Source: Alphaproteobacteria bacterium (GTDB lineage Bacteria > Pseudomonadota > Alphaproteobacteria > UBA9219 > RFNS01). Taken from it: a DNA stretch of 64,000 bases. Below are positions 1 through 8,828 of this stretch, piece by piece. Both the position numbers and the translations under genes were made by a program. The stretch covers positions 186,001 through 250,000 of the forward strand of contig JBBCGY010000002.1 in assembly GCA_037200005.1 (NCBI GenBank). The letters are read 5' to 3'. A model generated the notes under the pieces. It did no database searches and was not told where the DNA came from. It saw only the letters and a list, made by a program, of their open reading frames with translations. Position 1 is the first letter of the stretch; the number at the start of each line of letters is the position of its first letter.

Positions 1-1
1 A

Positions 2-643
2 GGCAACAGGATTTCCACCTATGTCACATGGTGGATCAGGCATTATATCAGCCGGGGAGCCGACAATACCGGCAGAACGATCCGCCACCCGGTGCATGCG
101 CTGGAAAAATTTAAAAAAATCAAGGAAGCCGAACGGAGCATGTTCAATCAAACGGGCGTAGACCCCACGGATGAAGATGTCGCGGCGAAATTGAAAATGA
201 AACCAGAAGAGGTCGCCAAGTTTCGTTATCTTACTATCGGCGAGCCTTTAAGCTTGGATGCCCCCGTTGGCGAGAAGGACAGCATAAGCTTCGGGGACAT
301 GCTTGCGTCCGACAAATCGCCTCCCGATGCGGGCATAGAGGAAAAACAAAGGGCCGAACTCGCCCGGAGGGTGCTGGAAAAATTGGATGGCATAGATAAA
401 AGGGTTATCCTCAAACGGTTTGGGTTCGACAATAAAGGCGAAGGGTACACGTTCCAAGAAATCGGTGACGTCTATGAGCTTTCGCGGGAAAGAATTCGCC
501 AGATCGAAAGCCGTGGGAAAGAGAAGCTTCGTATCATCGCCAAGCACGAACCGGCGAGCGCGGAATTGTTCCCGACCGGCCCTACCAAACCAACGACTTC
601 CCATGCGCCGAAACGACCGGCGCCCGAAGCAAAGATTGCTTAA
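2..643 (+). CDS. RNA polymerase sigma-70 family factor, C-terminal part (RpoD-type), cut by window edge
   Basis: Directs RNA polymerase to promoters. The reading frame is open from base 2, so the gene begins before the window. The first visible residues include STYVTWWIRHYI followed by RTIRHPVH, the region 2.4/3.0 signature that contacts the -10 element. Region 3 follows. Near the end lies region 4.2, with FQEIGDVYELSRERIRQIE, the helix-turn-helix that reads the -35 element. The tail after region 4 is about 35 residues and rich in proline and alanine, longer than in typical RpoD. Regions 2.4-4.2 exclude an ECF factor. Whether it is the housekeeping RpoD, an RpoH or a secondary factor cannot be settled without the missing N-terminus. 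It is convergent with clpX, 12 bases apart. Confidence 0.85.
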   Translation, partial: GNRISTYVTWWIRHYISRGADNTGRTIRHPVHALEKFKKIKEAERSMFNQTGVDPTDEDVAAKLKMKPEEVAKFRYLTIGEPLSLDAPVGEKDSISFGDMLASDKSPPDAGIEEKQRAELARRVLEKLDGIDKRVILKRFGFDNKGEGYTFQEIGDVYELSRERIRQIESRGKEKLRIIAKHEPASAELFPTGPTKPTTSHAPKRPAPEAKIA

Positions 644-661
644 TTAAGAAGCTTATTAAGC
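638..661. terminator. AT-rich hairpin shared by two convergent stop codons
   Basis: GCTTAAT at 638-644 is the exact reverse complement of ATTAAGC at 655-661, with a 10-base loop. It covers the stop codons of both the sigma factor gene and clpX. The stem is weak and has no clear T tract, so a bidirectional terminator role is only a guess. Confidence 0.25.
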
Positions 662-1924
662 CGTCGCGCCCGCGCCCTTGGCGCGCGCCGACCCGTGGAC
701 GAAAACCGGCTTGGCTTTGCCTTCGACGACTTCCCGGTTGACGATGACTTTCTCGACATCTTCCTGGCCGGGAATATCGAACATAGGCTCAAGCAGAATT
801 TGCTCCATGATCGAGCGAAGACCGCGCGCCCCTGTTTTGCGGGCTATAGCCTTCTGCGCGATGCCGGACAAAGCGTCGGCGGTGACTTCAAGCTGCACAT
901 CTTCCATCTCGAACAAGCGCTGATACTGCTTGACGATGGCATTCTTGGGCTTGGTCAGGATATCGACCAGCGCCGCTTCGTCGAGATCGCCCAATGTCGC
1001 GATGACGGGCAGCCGTCCGATGAATTCTGGGATCAGTCCGAATTTCAGCAGATCGTCCGGTTCCGTTTGTTGCAAAAGCTCTCCGGTGCGGCGCTCTTCC
1101 GGCCCGCGCACGTCGGCGCCGAAGCCGATGGATGAGCCGCGCCCGCGCTGGGAGATGATTTTCTCCAGCCCGGCGAACGCACCGCCGCAGATGAACAGGA
1201 TGTTGGTGGTATCGACCTGCAGGAACTCCTGCTGCGGATGCTTGCGCCCGCCCTGTGGCGGCACGGAAGCGACCGTGCCTTCCATGATTTTCAGCAGGGC
1301 CTGCTGCACGCCTTCGCCCGACACGTCGCGCGTGATCGAGGGATTATCGGACTTGCGGCTGATTTTATCGACTTCGTCGATATAGACGATGCCGCGCTGG
1401 GCGCGTTCGACATTATAATCGGCGGCCTGAAGCAGCTTCAGGATGATATTCTCGACATCTTCGCCGACATAGCCCGCCTCGGTCAGAGTCGTGGCATCGG
1501 CCATCGTGAACGGCACGTCGATGATTCGGGCCAAGGTTTGCGCCAGCAGCGTCTTGCCGCTGCCGGTCGGTCCGACCAGCAGAATATTGGATTTCGCCAA
1601 TTCCACGTCAGCTTGCTTCGCGCCATGCGCCAGGCGCTTATAGTGGTTATGCACCGCGACCGACAGCACGCGCTTGGCGTGATCCTGGCCGATGACATAA
1701 TCATCCAGCACCTGCTTGATATCCCGTGGAGAAGGCACGCCGTCGCGGGATTTGACCAGCGTGGTCTTGCTCTCCTCGCGGATGATGTCCATGCATAGCT
1801 CGACGCATTCATCGCAGATGAATACCGTTGGCCCGGCAATGAGCTTGCGCACTTCGTGCTGGCTTTTGCCGCAGAAAGAGCAATAGAGCGTATTCTTTGA
1901 GTCCGTGCCTGCCGACTTGGTCAT
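656..1924 (-). CDS. clpX: ATP-dependent Clp protease ATP-binding subunit ClpX
   Basis: AAA+ unfoldase that recognises tagged substrates and feeds them into ClpP in the cytoplasm. At 422 residues it has the usual family length. An N-terminal C4 zinc finger is visible (Cys15, Cys18, Cys37, Cys40), then Walker A GPTGSGKT at 118-125, the pore loop GYVG at about 151-154, Walker B with VYIDEVDK near 180-187, the ClpP-docking IGF loop at about 267-269, and the sensor-2 stretch GARGLRS. The clpP gene lies upstream on the same strand but is separated from clpX by a DUF2059 gene. The 222 bases upstream of clpX hold no gene that I can support and may carry its own promoter. Confidence 0.97.
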   Translation of the reverse strand: MTKSAGTDSKNTLYCSFCGKSQHEVRKLIAGPTVFICDECVELCMDIIREESKTTLVKSRDGVPSPRDIKQVLDDYVIGQDHAKRVLSVAVHNHYKRLAHGAKQADVELAKSNILLVGPTGSGKTLLAQTLARIIDVPFTMADATTLTEAGYVGEDVENIILKLLQAADYNVERAQRGIVYIDEVDKISRKSDNPSITRDVSGEGVQQALLKIMEGTVASVPPQGGRKHPQQEFLQVDTTNILFICGGAFAGLEKIISQRGRGSSIGFGADVRGPEERRTGELLQQTEPDDLLKFGLIPEFIGRLPVIATLGDLDEAALVDILTKPKNAIVKQYQRLFEMEDVQLEVTADALSGIAQKAIARKTGARGLRSIMEQILLEPMFDIPGQEDVEKVIVNREVVEGKAKPVFVHGSARAKGAGATA

Positions 1925-2146
1925 GATGGGTGCCTGTTTCTCCTAAACTTCCCCTGAACGATAGCCAGTCAAAAGCCGTCTGTCCATATGGCAAGCCTAG
2001 CCGGGAATTGGTTACAGGTTTGTTAAAGAAAACAATCCGTCACCAGGGAAGCTTTTGGCTGCCATACGAGAAAAACCTGCCTTCGTATTCGTCAACGCCT
2101 AGAGGTTGCAGTGCAATAACGCGAGAGGTATCTATATCAGATGGGT

Positions 2147-2995
2147 CTACTCCATTATCATTTCAAGGTATTTTTTGTTCAAATCTATCTGGACGATCTT
2201 CATAGCCCGCAGGCCCGCATCTTTCCAATACTGCCCTGCATCGGTTCTCATAAAGGCCACGCCCTGCGCCAGTTCCTCGTCTGAAATTTCGTGATACATC
2301 AGGGTCATCGTCAATATGCCTCTTTGCTTGACCCTGCTTTTGGCATCGGCGGTGGTCGCGGCGATCTTGTCCTGCCGCGCCTGCCCCGGCCTGTAGAAAG
2401 CCATATTGCTGGAAAAAGCCGCCTGTATCTCATTGAGCATTTGCTGCGCAAATTCGGACGATCCGCTCAGCCGGTCCAGTTCGTATAATAACGTGAGGCG
2501 GTCGGCGCTGGTGGGATATACCGGCTCGTAAGCCAGATAATGTTCCCTTCTTTTGCGGCCTTCCGGAGTCGACAGATATTTTTCGGCATCGATGATTTTG
2601 CGGCCGACATCGCTGCGGAACCAGTCCAGGGCGGCCTGAAGCTTCTCTTTATCCTTATTCCCGTAAAGAGAATCCTTGAGCAACGCCATGATTCTCGGCA
2701 TGGCGAATTTCTCCGCCATGGTTTCATCGAAGCGCGACCGTCCTAACGCTGAAAGGGTATTTTTATTTTTCGCCGCGCCTTCTTTCAGAAGATCGACCGC
2801 CTCATTCAGACTCACATCCAGGCCGGACGCGATCACAAGCTCGTCAATCAGCCCTGAGACGTCTTCTTGAACGCCATTGCCGGTCTCGGTTTCAGATGCC
2901 GCGGCAACGGAATAAGATAAGACAGGCAGCAGCAACCCCGCCGCAAGCAGCAGCGAAGCGCAGGCCATTCGGATCATGATCGCGTGACGCCGCAT
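2147..2995 (-). CDS. DUF2059-type exported protein between clpP and clpX
   Basis: Function unknown. The 282-residue product starts with a basic stretch and a hydrophobic segment (residues 9-30, ending near VAAASE), which looks like a signal peptide, so a periplasmic location is inferred. The C-terminal half carries the pattern MLYHEISDEELAQGVAFMR followed by a short AGQYW segment. This resembles the DUF2059 domain, whose members are small helical secreted proteins without an assigned role. It is transcribed in the same direction as clpP (30 bases upstream) and clpX, so it may be co-transcribed with them, although an exported protein has no obvious role with the cytosolic protease. The DUF assignment is by eye. 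Confidence 0.7.
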   Translation of the reverse strand: MRRHAIMIRMACASLLLAAGLLLPVLSYSVAAASETETGNGVQEDVSGLIDELVIASGLDVSLNEAVDLLKEGAAKNKNTLSALGRSRFDETMAEKFAMPRIMALLKDSLYGNKDKEKLQAALDWFRSDVGRKIIDAEKYLSTPEGRKRREHYLAYEPVYPTSADRLTLLYELDRLSGSSEFAQQMLNEIQAAFSSNMAFYRPGQARQDKIAATTADAKSRVKQRGILTMTLMYHEISDEELAQGVAFMRTDAGQYWKDAGLRAMKIVQIDLNKKYLEMIME

Positions 2996-3025
2996 GACCG
3001 CCTCTTTAGGGGAATAGCAAGCGTA

Positions 3026-3679
3026 TTAAGCGGCTTTCGCTTCCGGCTCGGCGCCGCCGGGGCGCTTCTCGACCACTTGATCGATGAGGCCGAAAGTCTT
3101 GGCTTCCTCGGCGGACATGAAGTTGTCGCGCTCGACGGCCAATGCGATGACGTCGACTTTTTGCCCGGTGTGCTTGACGTAGATCTGGTTGAGCCGTTCG
3201 CGCAGCTTGAGAATCTCGCGCGCCTGGATTTCGATATCGGTTGCCTGACCCTGCGCGCCGCCCGAAGGCTGGTGAATCATGATCCGGCTGTTGGGCAGGG
3301 AGAAACGCTTGCCCTTCTCGCCCGCGGCAAGCAGCAGCGATCCCATCGAGCACGCCTGCCCGACGCATACCGTGGATACCGGCGACTTGATATATTGCAT
3401 GGTGTCGTACATCGCCATGCCGCTGGTGACGATGCCGCCGGGCGAGTTGATGTACAGCGAGATTTCCTTGGCCGGATTTTCCGATTCCAGGAACAGAAGC
3501 TGGGCGCAGATCAGGCCCGATATATGGTCTTCTACCTGGCCCTGCAGGAAGATAATCCGCTCCTTGAGAAGCCGCGAATAGATGTCATACGCCCGCTCGC
3601 CGCGCGCGGTTTGCTCGACGACCATCGGCACAAGCTGATTGTAATATTGGGCGACGGGATCGCGTTCGATGATAGGCAT
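3026..3679 (-). CDS. clpP: ATP-dependent Clp protease proteolytic subunit ClpP
   Basis: Serine peptidase that forms the tetradecameric chamber capped by ClpX. Length is 217 residues. The triad is intact: Ser111 in GQACSMGSL, His136 in [10 protein letters not shown] and Asp185 in ERDNFMS, matching the E. coli precursor numbering. The glycine-rich [12 protein letters not shown] strand is also present. The N-terminal MPIIERDP segment probably serves as the short propeptide. The purine-rich AAGGAG upstream lies about 11 bases from the ATG, rather far for a ribosome binding site. It sits between a GNAT gene and a DUF2059 gene, so the usual tig-clpP-clpX unit is interrupted twice. Confidence 0.97.
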   Translation of the reverse strand: MPIIERDPVAQYYNQLVPMVVEQTARGERAYDIYSRLLKERIIFLQGQVEDHISGLICAQLLFLESENPAKEISLYINSPGGIVTSGMAMYDTMQYIKSPVSTVCVGQACSMGSLLLAAGEKGKRFSLPNSRIMIHQPSGGAQGQATDIEIQAREILKLRERLNQIYVKHTGQKVDVIALAVERDNFMSAEEAKTFGLIDQVVEKRPGGAEPEAKAA

Positions 3680-3817
3680 AAGCGGACAAGCTCCTTCAAG
3701 GGTTCAGAATCCTAGATTAGGACGAAGCGCGGCGGAGGGCAAGATGGCACATTTTTGCCTCCTTACCCAGTCATTCCCGCATTACCTGCCATTTGCTTTT
3801 CATTCCTATCCTGCCCG

Positions 3818-4309
3818 TCATTTTAATTTCTTCTCCATAAGTATTTCGTCATAATGAATATTGCCTATGGAAACAGCACGCGATTCAGTGCCGTAAATTT
3901 CAAAACCGTTGCGCAGATATGTTTTAATCGCGTCTTTAGCCGTATGAACGACGCGAAGACGCACCTGGTCGACGCGGCTTTTGGCAAGATCAAGAATGCT
4001 TTTAAGCAGCCGGTCGCCGATGCCCTTTTTTCGATAAGCAGCGCGGACATAGACGGTGAATATCTGCCCATGACTCTGCACTTTCTCGTCGGCGGGTATA
4101 TAAAACCCTGTGGCGCCGACCAGATTGCCGTCCTCGAAAGCGCCCAATATCTCACCGTTCAGCCAGCGCCGATAGGCGGCATCGCGCGCTTCTCCGCCTT
4201 CTTCTTCCTCAGGGCTACCGAAAGATTCGGGATACAACGCTATGGCTTCCTCGCGCAATTCGTGGAAAGCCTCGATATCATCGACCGTCAGGCGTTTAAT
4301 CATCGTCAC
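3818..4309 (-). CDS. GNAT family N-acetyltransferase
   Basis: Predicted acetyl-CoA-dependent acetyltransferase with an unknown substrate. The 163 residues give one GNAT domain. The acetyl-CoA binding motif A is seen as VRAAYRKKGIGDRLL, with the R-x-x-G-x-G loop at 93-98. The preceding strand FTVYV and the late NGFEIYGTE strand fit the fold. It lies 11 bases after tig on the same strand and 138 bases before clpP, so co-transcription with tig is likely. No feature identifies a ribosomal-protein or antibiotic substrate. Confidence 0.8.
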   Translation of the reverse strand: MTMIKRLTVDDIEAFHELREEAIALYPESFGSPEEEEGGEARDAAYRRWLNGEILGAFEDGNLVGATGFYIPADEKVQSHGQIFTVYVRAAYRKKGIGDRLLKSILDLAKSRVDQVRLRVVHTAKDAIKTYLRNGFEIYGTESRAVSIGNIHYDEILMEKKLK

Positions 4310-4320
4310 GTCGTCGGCGG

Positions 4321-5688
4321 CTACGCCACCTTCTTTTTGCCCTTCTTCGGCTTCTTCTCGTCAAGCTTGTCCGGGGCGGCGCGCAGTTCCTCGGGAGTTA
4401 CCTGCTTTTCCGTTACGGAAGCCTGCGAGATCATGTAGTCGACGGCTTTGTCTTCGAGCAGCGGCGCGCGCAGACGGTCGAGAGCGCCCGGCGTATTCGT
4501 GAAATAATCGAAGACCTGCTTTTCCTGTCCGGGATAATTGCGGGTTTCGGCAATTAGCGCCTCGCGCAGCTCCGTCGGCTCGATCTTGATATTCTGCTGC
4601 TTGCCGACTTCGGACAAGACCAAGCCGAGGCGCACCCGGCGTTCGGCGATTTCCTGGTATTCGGCCTTAAGCTCTTCGTCGCTCTTGGCCGCGTCTTCCG
4701 CGGCGACCGTGCCACGCTCGCGCTCTTCCTCCAGCTGGCTCCAGATAGCCTTGAACTCCGCCTCGACCATGCTTTCCGGCACGGCGAAGTCGTAGATATC
4801 GGCAAGGCTGTCGAGCAGTTGACGCTTCATGATGTCGCGCGTCATCTGGCCGTAATCCGCCTGCATTCTTTCGCGTATCTTGGAGCGCAGCGCGTCGATG
4901 CTGTCGAAGCCGATTTCCTTGGCCAGCTCGTCATCGAGCGTCAGCGGCGCATGGGCCATGATGTCCTTGACCGTGACCTTGAATTCCGCCGGTTTTCCGG
5001 CGAGTTCGGCGGCGTGATAGGCGGCCGGGAATGTCACCTTGACCGTGACTTCGTCCCCTTTCGACCGTCCGGCAAGCTGCTCCTCGAAACCTTCGATAAA
5101 GGATTTCGAGCCGAGCTCGAGGCGATGATTTTTGCCCGCCATCCCCGGATGCGGCTTGCCCTCGGAGCTGCCCTCGAAATCGATCAGCAGAACGTCGCCC
5201 GTCTGCGCCGGACGCGGCTCGGCCAGGGATTCCGGCCCGCGCGCGCCCTTGGCCATGCGCGTAAGCATGGTCTCGACCTCGCTGTCGGGCACGGAAACCG
5301 TTAGCTTTTCCAGACTGATTTTTTTCCCGTCGGTCAGCTTGACCTCGGGCAGAACCTCGAATGCCATGGTATAAACCAGAGGCTTGCTCGCATCGATGTC
5401 CTCGATTTCGATCTTCGGACGCATGGCGGGGCGCAGGCTGCGCTCGCTGATGAGCTTATCCGCCGTCTCATTGACGGTTTTCTCGATCACCTCTCCCCGC
5501 GCCGCTTCGCCATAGCGCTTACGCAAGACGGGCATCGGCACCTTGCCGGGGCGAAAACCGTCCAATTTGACGGTTTTGCCGATTTGGACCAAGCGTTCCT
5601 CTAAATTCTTTTCAATTTCAGAGGATTCAACCGTAATCTTAAACTCGCGCTTTAAGCCTTGCGATGCGAGTTCCTGAACCTGCGTCAT
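4321..5688 (-). CDS. tig: Trigger factor (ribosome-associated chaperone and prolyl isomerase)
   Basis: Binds nascent chains at the ribosome exit and has peptidyl-prolyl isomerase activity. I place the start at the ATG ending at 5688 (MTQVQELASQGLKREF), giving 455 residues. The frame stays open upstream to 5919, but that stretch has no resemblance to the family. The ribosome-binding signature is seen as GFRPGKVPMPVLRKRYG. The FKBP-like PPIase domain follows, with GDVLLIDFEG and a central FIEGFEEQLAG. The C-terminal helical chaperone arm ends in a lysine-rich tail. It heads a leftward cluster with a GNAT gene, clpP and clpX. Confidence 0.95.
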   Translation of the reverse strand: MTQVQELASQGLKREFKITVESSEIEKNLEERLVQIGKTVKLDGFRPGKVPMPVLRKRYGEAARGEVIEKTVNETADKLISERSLRPAMRPKIEIEDIDASKPLVYTMAFEVLPEVKLTDGKKISLEKLTVSVPDSEVETMLTRMAKGARGPESLAEPRPAQTGDVLLIDFEGSSEGKPHPGMAGKNHRLELGSKSFIEGFEEQLAGRSKGDEVTVKVTFPAAYHAAELAGKPAEFKVTVKDIMAHAPLTLDDELAKEIGFDSIDALRSKIRERMQADYGQMTRDIMKRQLLDSLADIYDFAVPESMVEAEFKAIWSQLEEERERGTVAAEDAAKSDEELKAEYQEIAERRVRLGLVLSEVGKQQNIKIEPTELREALIAETRNYPGQEKQVFDYFTNTPGALDRLRAPLLEDKAVDYMISQASVTEKQVTPEELRAAPDKLDEKKPKKGKKKVA

Positions 5689-5820
5689 GTGCCTTGTTTC
5701 CCTGGATATGAATAATGAACCACCGAAATAGGCCAAGTTTCCGGGCAATGCAAGCCGTTGCAAAAGCCTTGGATATTCTGCGGCGTTTCGGCTATTGCTG
5801 CCGGGAAACCATAGAGGATC

Positions 5821-6279
5821 GTGATGCCCACCAGTAAGACCGTCGCCTTCGCCGCCGACCATCGCGGCTTTCCGCTTAAAGAACTGCTGGTCGCCAAGGC
5901 CAGGGAGTTGGGCCACCAAGTCATCGATTTGGGCACAAGCAGCGAAGATCGTTGCGATTCAATCGATTACGCGATCAAAATGGCGCGGGCCTTTTCCGGT
6001 GACGCTCCCCCTGCCCTGGGCGTTTTGATCTGCGGCACCGGCAACGGAATCGCCATGGTCGCCAATCGGTATGCCAGCATCATTGCCGCCGTGGTGCATG
6101 ATGCGACGACGGCCAGGATGGCCCGCGAGCATAATAACGCGAATGTCATGGCTCTGGGAGCCCATATCATCGGCAAGGAAGTGGCGTTCGACTGCCTCGA
6201 AACTTTTTTGAATACCGAGTTTCTGGGCGGGCGCTATGCCGTCCGGGAAACAAGATTGCGCGGTTTGGGTGGATTATAG
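5821..6279 (+). CDS. rpiB: Ribose-5-phosphate isomerase B
   Basis: Interconverts ribose 5-phosphate and ribulose 5-phosphate in the pentose phosphate pathway. The gene can begin at GTG 5821 or ATG 5824; both leave the family start FAADHRGFPLKELL intact. Key RpiB features are the DHRG loop, the catalytic Cys in VLICGTGNGIAM, and the late EHNNANVMALGA segment. Length is about 150 residues, as expected. It precedes glyA and nrdR, an order common in Alphaproteobacteria. RpiB-like sugar isomerases of the LacA/B group are an alternative, but the context favours RpiB. Confidence 0.9.
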   Translation: MMPTSKTVAFAADHRGFPLKELLVAKARELGHQVIDLGTSSEDRCDSIDYAIKMARAFSGDAPPALGVLICGTGNGIAMVANRYASIIAAVVHDATTARMAREHNNANVMALGAHIIGKEVAFDCLETFLNTEFLGGRYAVRETRLRGLGGL

Positions 6280-6367
6280 GAAATCTTTAGCTCCCGCCAT
6301 TGGTTTTGCCGGGCAGCCGCATTAGTATGGCGTGAATCGAGCTAACCTGTTTTTGGAGTTTATCGGA

Positions 6368-7690
6368 ATGGCTACCCCCACGAATGTCCGCGTGCAGCAT
6401 CAGGAATTTCCCGGCGTGAAGGATTTTTTCAAAGCGCCGCTGTCCGAGGCCGATCCGGAAGTGTTCGCCTCCGTTCGCGGCGAGCTCGCCCGCCAGCAGA
6501 ATCAGATCGAACTGATCGCGTCGGAAAACATCGTCTCGCGCGCGGTTCTCGAAGCGCAGGGATCGGTGCTGACCAACAAATACGCCGAGGGCTATCCGGG
6601 CAAGCGCTATTACAATGGCTGCGAACAGGTGGATATCGCGGAACAGCTCGCCATCGACCGGGCCTGCAAGCTGTTCAGCTGCAACTACGCCAACGTCCAG
6701 CCGCACTCCGGCGCGCAGGCCAATCAGGCGGTGTTCATGGCGCTGCTGAAGCCCGGCGACACGGTCATGGGCATGTCGCTGGCGGCAGGAGGCCATTTGA
6801 CCCATGGCGCATCGGTCAGCCAGTCGGGCAAATGGTTTAACGCCGTGCAATACGGCGTGCGTCCCGACGATCACCGCATCGACATGGACGAAGTGGCCAA
6901 GCTCGCCCGCGAGCATAAGCCGAAACTCATCATCGCGGGCGGCTCGGCTTATCCGCGCACCATCGATTTCGCTGCGTTCCGGCAAATCGCCGACGAAGTC
7001 GGCGCCTTTTTCATGGTGGACATGGCGCATTTCGCCGGCCTGGTCGCCGGGAACGCCTATCCCAGCCCACTGATGTACGCCCATATCGTGACGACGACGA
7101 CGCACAAGACGTTGCGCGGGCCGCGCGGCGGCATGGTGCTGTCGATGGACGCCGATCTCGGCAAGAAAATCAATTCCGCCGTTTTCCCCGGCTTGCAGGG
7201 CGGGCCGCTGATGCATGTCATCGCCGCCAAGGCCGTCGCGTTCGGCGAAGCGCTGCATCCGGCTTTCAGCCAATATGCCCGCTCGGTGATCGAAAACGCC
7301 CAGGCGATGGGCGCGGCGCTGACCAAGGCGGGGCTGGATCTGGTTTCCGGCGGCACCGACAGCCATCTGATCCTGGTCGATCTGCGCAAGAAAAACCTGA
7401 ACGGCAAAATCAGCACTACGTCGCTTGAGCATGCAGGCATCACCTGCAACAAGAACGGCATTCCGTTCGATCCGCTGCCTCCCGCGACGACTTCGGGCAT
7501 TCGCCTCGGCAGCCCGGCGGGCACGACGCGCGGCTTCGGCGTCGCCGAATTCTTCAGGGTCGGCGAATTGATCGCCGATGTTCTGGACGGCCTGACCCGA
7601 AATCCCGACGATAACGGCACGACCGAGAAAAAAGTCTATGCCGAAGTTTTGGATCTGTGCCGCAAATATCCCATCTATCCGGATATGTAA
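6368..7690 (+). CDS. glyA: Serine hydroxymethyltransferase
   Basis: PLP enzyme that converts serine and tetrahydrofolate to glycine and 5,10-methylene-THF. I choose ATG 6368 (440 residues) because a TTGGAG element lies about nine bases upstream; a GTG at 6332 would add 12 unrelated residues. Conserved blocks include [13 protein letters not shown], the [14 protein letters not shown] loop and [15 protein letters not shown] with the PLP-binding lysine. The C-terminal [12 protein letters not shown] motif is present. It lies between rpiB and nrdR on the same strand. Confidence 0.97.
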   Translation: MATPTNVRVQHQEFPGVKDFFKAPLSEADPEVFASVRGELARQQNQIELIASENIVSRAVLEAQGSVLTNKYAEGYPGKRYYNGCEQVDIAEQLAIDRACKLFSCNYANVQPHSGAQANQAVFMALLKPGDTVMGMSLAAGGHLTHGASVSQSGKWFNAVQYGVRPDDHRIDMDEVAKLAREHKPKLIIAGGSAYPRTIDFAAFRQIADEVGAFFMVDMAHFAGLVAGNAYPSPLMYAHIVTTTTHKTLRGPRGGMVLSMDADLGKKINSAVFPGLQGGPLMHVIAAKAVAFGEALHPAFSQYARSVIENAQAMGAALTKAGLDLVSGGTDSHLILVDLRKKNLNGKISTTSLEHAGITCNKNGIPFDPLPPATTSGIRLGSPAGTTRGFGVAEFFRVGELIADVLDGLTRNPDDNGTTEKKVYAEVLDLCRKYPIYPDM

Positions 7691-7705
7691 AAATTTGGGC
7701 TTAAA

Positions 7706-8164
7706 ATGAAATGTCCATTCTGCGGCTTCGACGATACCCAGGTTAAGGACAGCCGACCGACCGACGACGGCTCATCCATCAGGCGGCGGCGTTTTTGTTC
7801 CAGTTGCGGCGCGCGCTTCACGACATTCGAGCGGGTGCAGCTGCGCGAACTCACGGTTCTCAAGAGCAACGGCGAGAAAAAGGCCTTCGAGCGCGACAAG
7901 CTCGTGCGCTCGATGAAGATCGCGCTGCGCAAGCGCCCGGTCGATGAAGAACGGCTGGAACACGTGGTCAACAGCGTGGTGCGGCAGCTCGAATCGCTCG
8001 GCGAGAACGAAGTCTCCACCAAAAAGATCGGCGAGCTGGTGATGGAAACCCTGCTCACGCTCGATCACGTCGCCTATGTCCGCTACGCCTCGGTCTACCG
8101 CGATTTCCGCAGCCCCGGCGACTTCAACGAATTCGTCGATAGCTTGAAGCGCGGGAAGGTTTGA
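7706..8164 (+). CDS. nrdR: Transcriptional repressor NrdR
   Basis: Zinc- and nucleotide-binding repressor of ribonucleotide reductase genes. The 152 residues show a zinc ribbon (Cys3, Cys6, Cys31, Cys34) followed by an ATP-cone domain at roughly 49-139, which begins with [17 protein letters not shown] and has the basic [11 protein letters not shown] stretch. Length and layout match the family closely. It starts 15 bases after glyA. The ribD gene that often follows in Alphaproteobacteria is not here but 13 kb away; a toxin-antitoxin pair occupies the site. Confidence 0.96.
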   Translation: MKCPFCGFDDTQVKDSRPTDDGSSIRRRRFCSSCGARFTTFERVQLRELTVLKSNGEKKAFERDKLVRSMKIALRKRPVDEERLEHVVNSVVRQLESLGENEVSTKKIGELVMETLLTLDHVAYVRYASVYRDFRSPGDFNEFVDSLKRGKV

Positions 8165-8181
8165 GGCGCGTGATTTCAAGC

Positions 8182-8213
8182 TTGACAAACAACTCCCAAT
8201 ATGGGAGTATTTA
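8182..8213 (+). promoter_or_regulatory. Putative higBA promoter with overlapping operator palindrome
   Basis: TTGACA at 8182-8187 is a perfect -35 hexamer. ACTCCC (8192-8197) and GGGAGT (8203-8208) form an exact inverted repeat with a 5-base centre, and a TATTTA lies at 8208-8213. The GGGAG arm may also be the ribosome binding site, six bases before GTG 8214. This suits autoregulation by HigA. The exact -10 is uncertain: the distance from the -35 to TATTTA is 20 bases. Confidence 0.5.
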
Positions 8214-8492
8214 GTGAGAAAATTCAGGGATGTCCGGACGGAGAAGCTTTTTCGGGCTGAAAGCGCCAAAGGAATTCCGCCTGATGTCGCGCAGCGGGCG
8301 CATAACAGGCTGCGCATCGTGGCCCGAATGACCTCCTTGCACGACCTGCAGGTTTTTCCGGGCATGAAGCCGGAGCCGCTGAAAGGCGACAGAAAAGGCC
8401 AGCATAGCGTGCGCGTGAACGATAAGTGGCGAATTTGTTTCGTATGGAACGGCGCCGAGACAATGGAAATAGAATTCGTCGACTATCACTAG
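8214..8492 (+). CDS. higB: HigB-type toxin (RelE superfamily mRNA interferase)
   Basis: Predicted ribosome-dependent mRNA interferase of a type II toxin-antitoxin pair. The 92-residue protein from GTG 8214 has the HigB pattern: an N-terminal FRDVRTEKLF, a central LHDLQVFPGMKPEPLKGDR, and the C-terminal SVRVNDKWRICFVW and EIEFVDYH strands. The toxin comes first and the antitoxin second, as is typical of higBA. The pair is set between nrdR and ribE, inside a housekeeping cluster, and was probably acquired there. Confidence 0.88.
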   Translation: MRKFRDVRTEKLFRAESAKGIPPDVAQRAHNRLRIVARMTSLHDLQVFPGMKPEPLKGDRKGQHSVRVNDKWRICFVWNGAETMEIEFVDYH

Positions 8493-8502
8493 GGACGCAC
8501 AA

Positions 8503-8814
8503 ATGCCCAAACTCACCCATCCGGGAGAAATCCTGCGCAAGGAATATCTTGAACCCGCCGGTCTTAAAGCCGTTCATCTTGCTCGCGCCACGGGGCTTTC
8601 GACGGGACGAATCAGCGAACTCCTGAGCGGCAAGCGCGACATCACCGCCGAAATCGCTCTGCGTCTGGCTCGCGCTACGGGCGCTTCTGCCCGGTTATGG
8701 CTTGGGCTGCAAAGCGATTACGATCTATTGAGCGTCGAAAAGAAAAAAGCCGCGATCATTCGCAAGCAAACCAGCTTACTCCATGCTCATGATGCCTGGG
8801 CGACGGCTGAATAA
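8503..8814 (+). CDS. higA: HigA-type antitoxin (XRE helix-turn-helix)
   Basis: Antitoxin and probable autorepressor of the higBA pair. The 103 residues begin with THPGEILRKEYLEP, a hallmark of HigA-1 proteins, followed by an XRE helix-turn-helix (HLARATGLSTGRISELLSG) and the WLGLQSDYDL segment typical of the family. It starts 11 bases after higB. Length is normal and no defect is seen, so the module appears intact. The palindrome upstream of higB is the likely operator. Confidence 0.9.
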   Translation: MPKLTHPGEILRKEYLEPAGLKAVHLARATGLSTGRISELLSGKRDITAEIALRLARATGASARLWLGLQSDYDLLSVEKKKAAIIRKQTSLLHAHDAWATAE

Positions 8815-8828
8815 CGGCATCATGAATC

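Noticed and set aside
2984-3715. Long open frame on the plus strand opposite clpP
   Set aside because: It mirrors the codon pattern of clpP, a clear gene with an intact triad, so it is an antisense shadow.
4321-5919. A 532-residue version of trigger factor starting at 5919
   Set aside because: The first 77 residues have no similarity to the family and overlap the opposite-strand rpiB gene; the ATG at 5688 gives the normal start.
6287-7432. 381-residue open frame opposite glyA
   Set aside because: It has a His/Arg/Gln-rich shadow composition and lies wholly under glyA, which has all conserved blocks.
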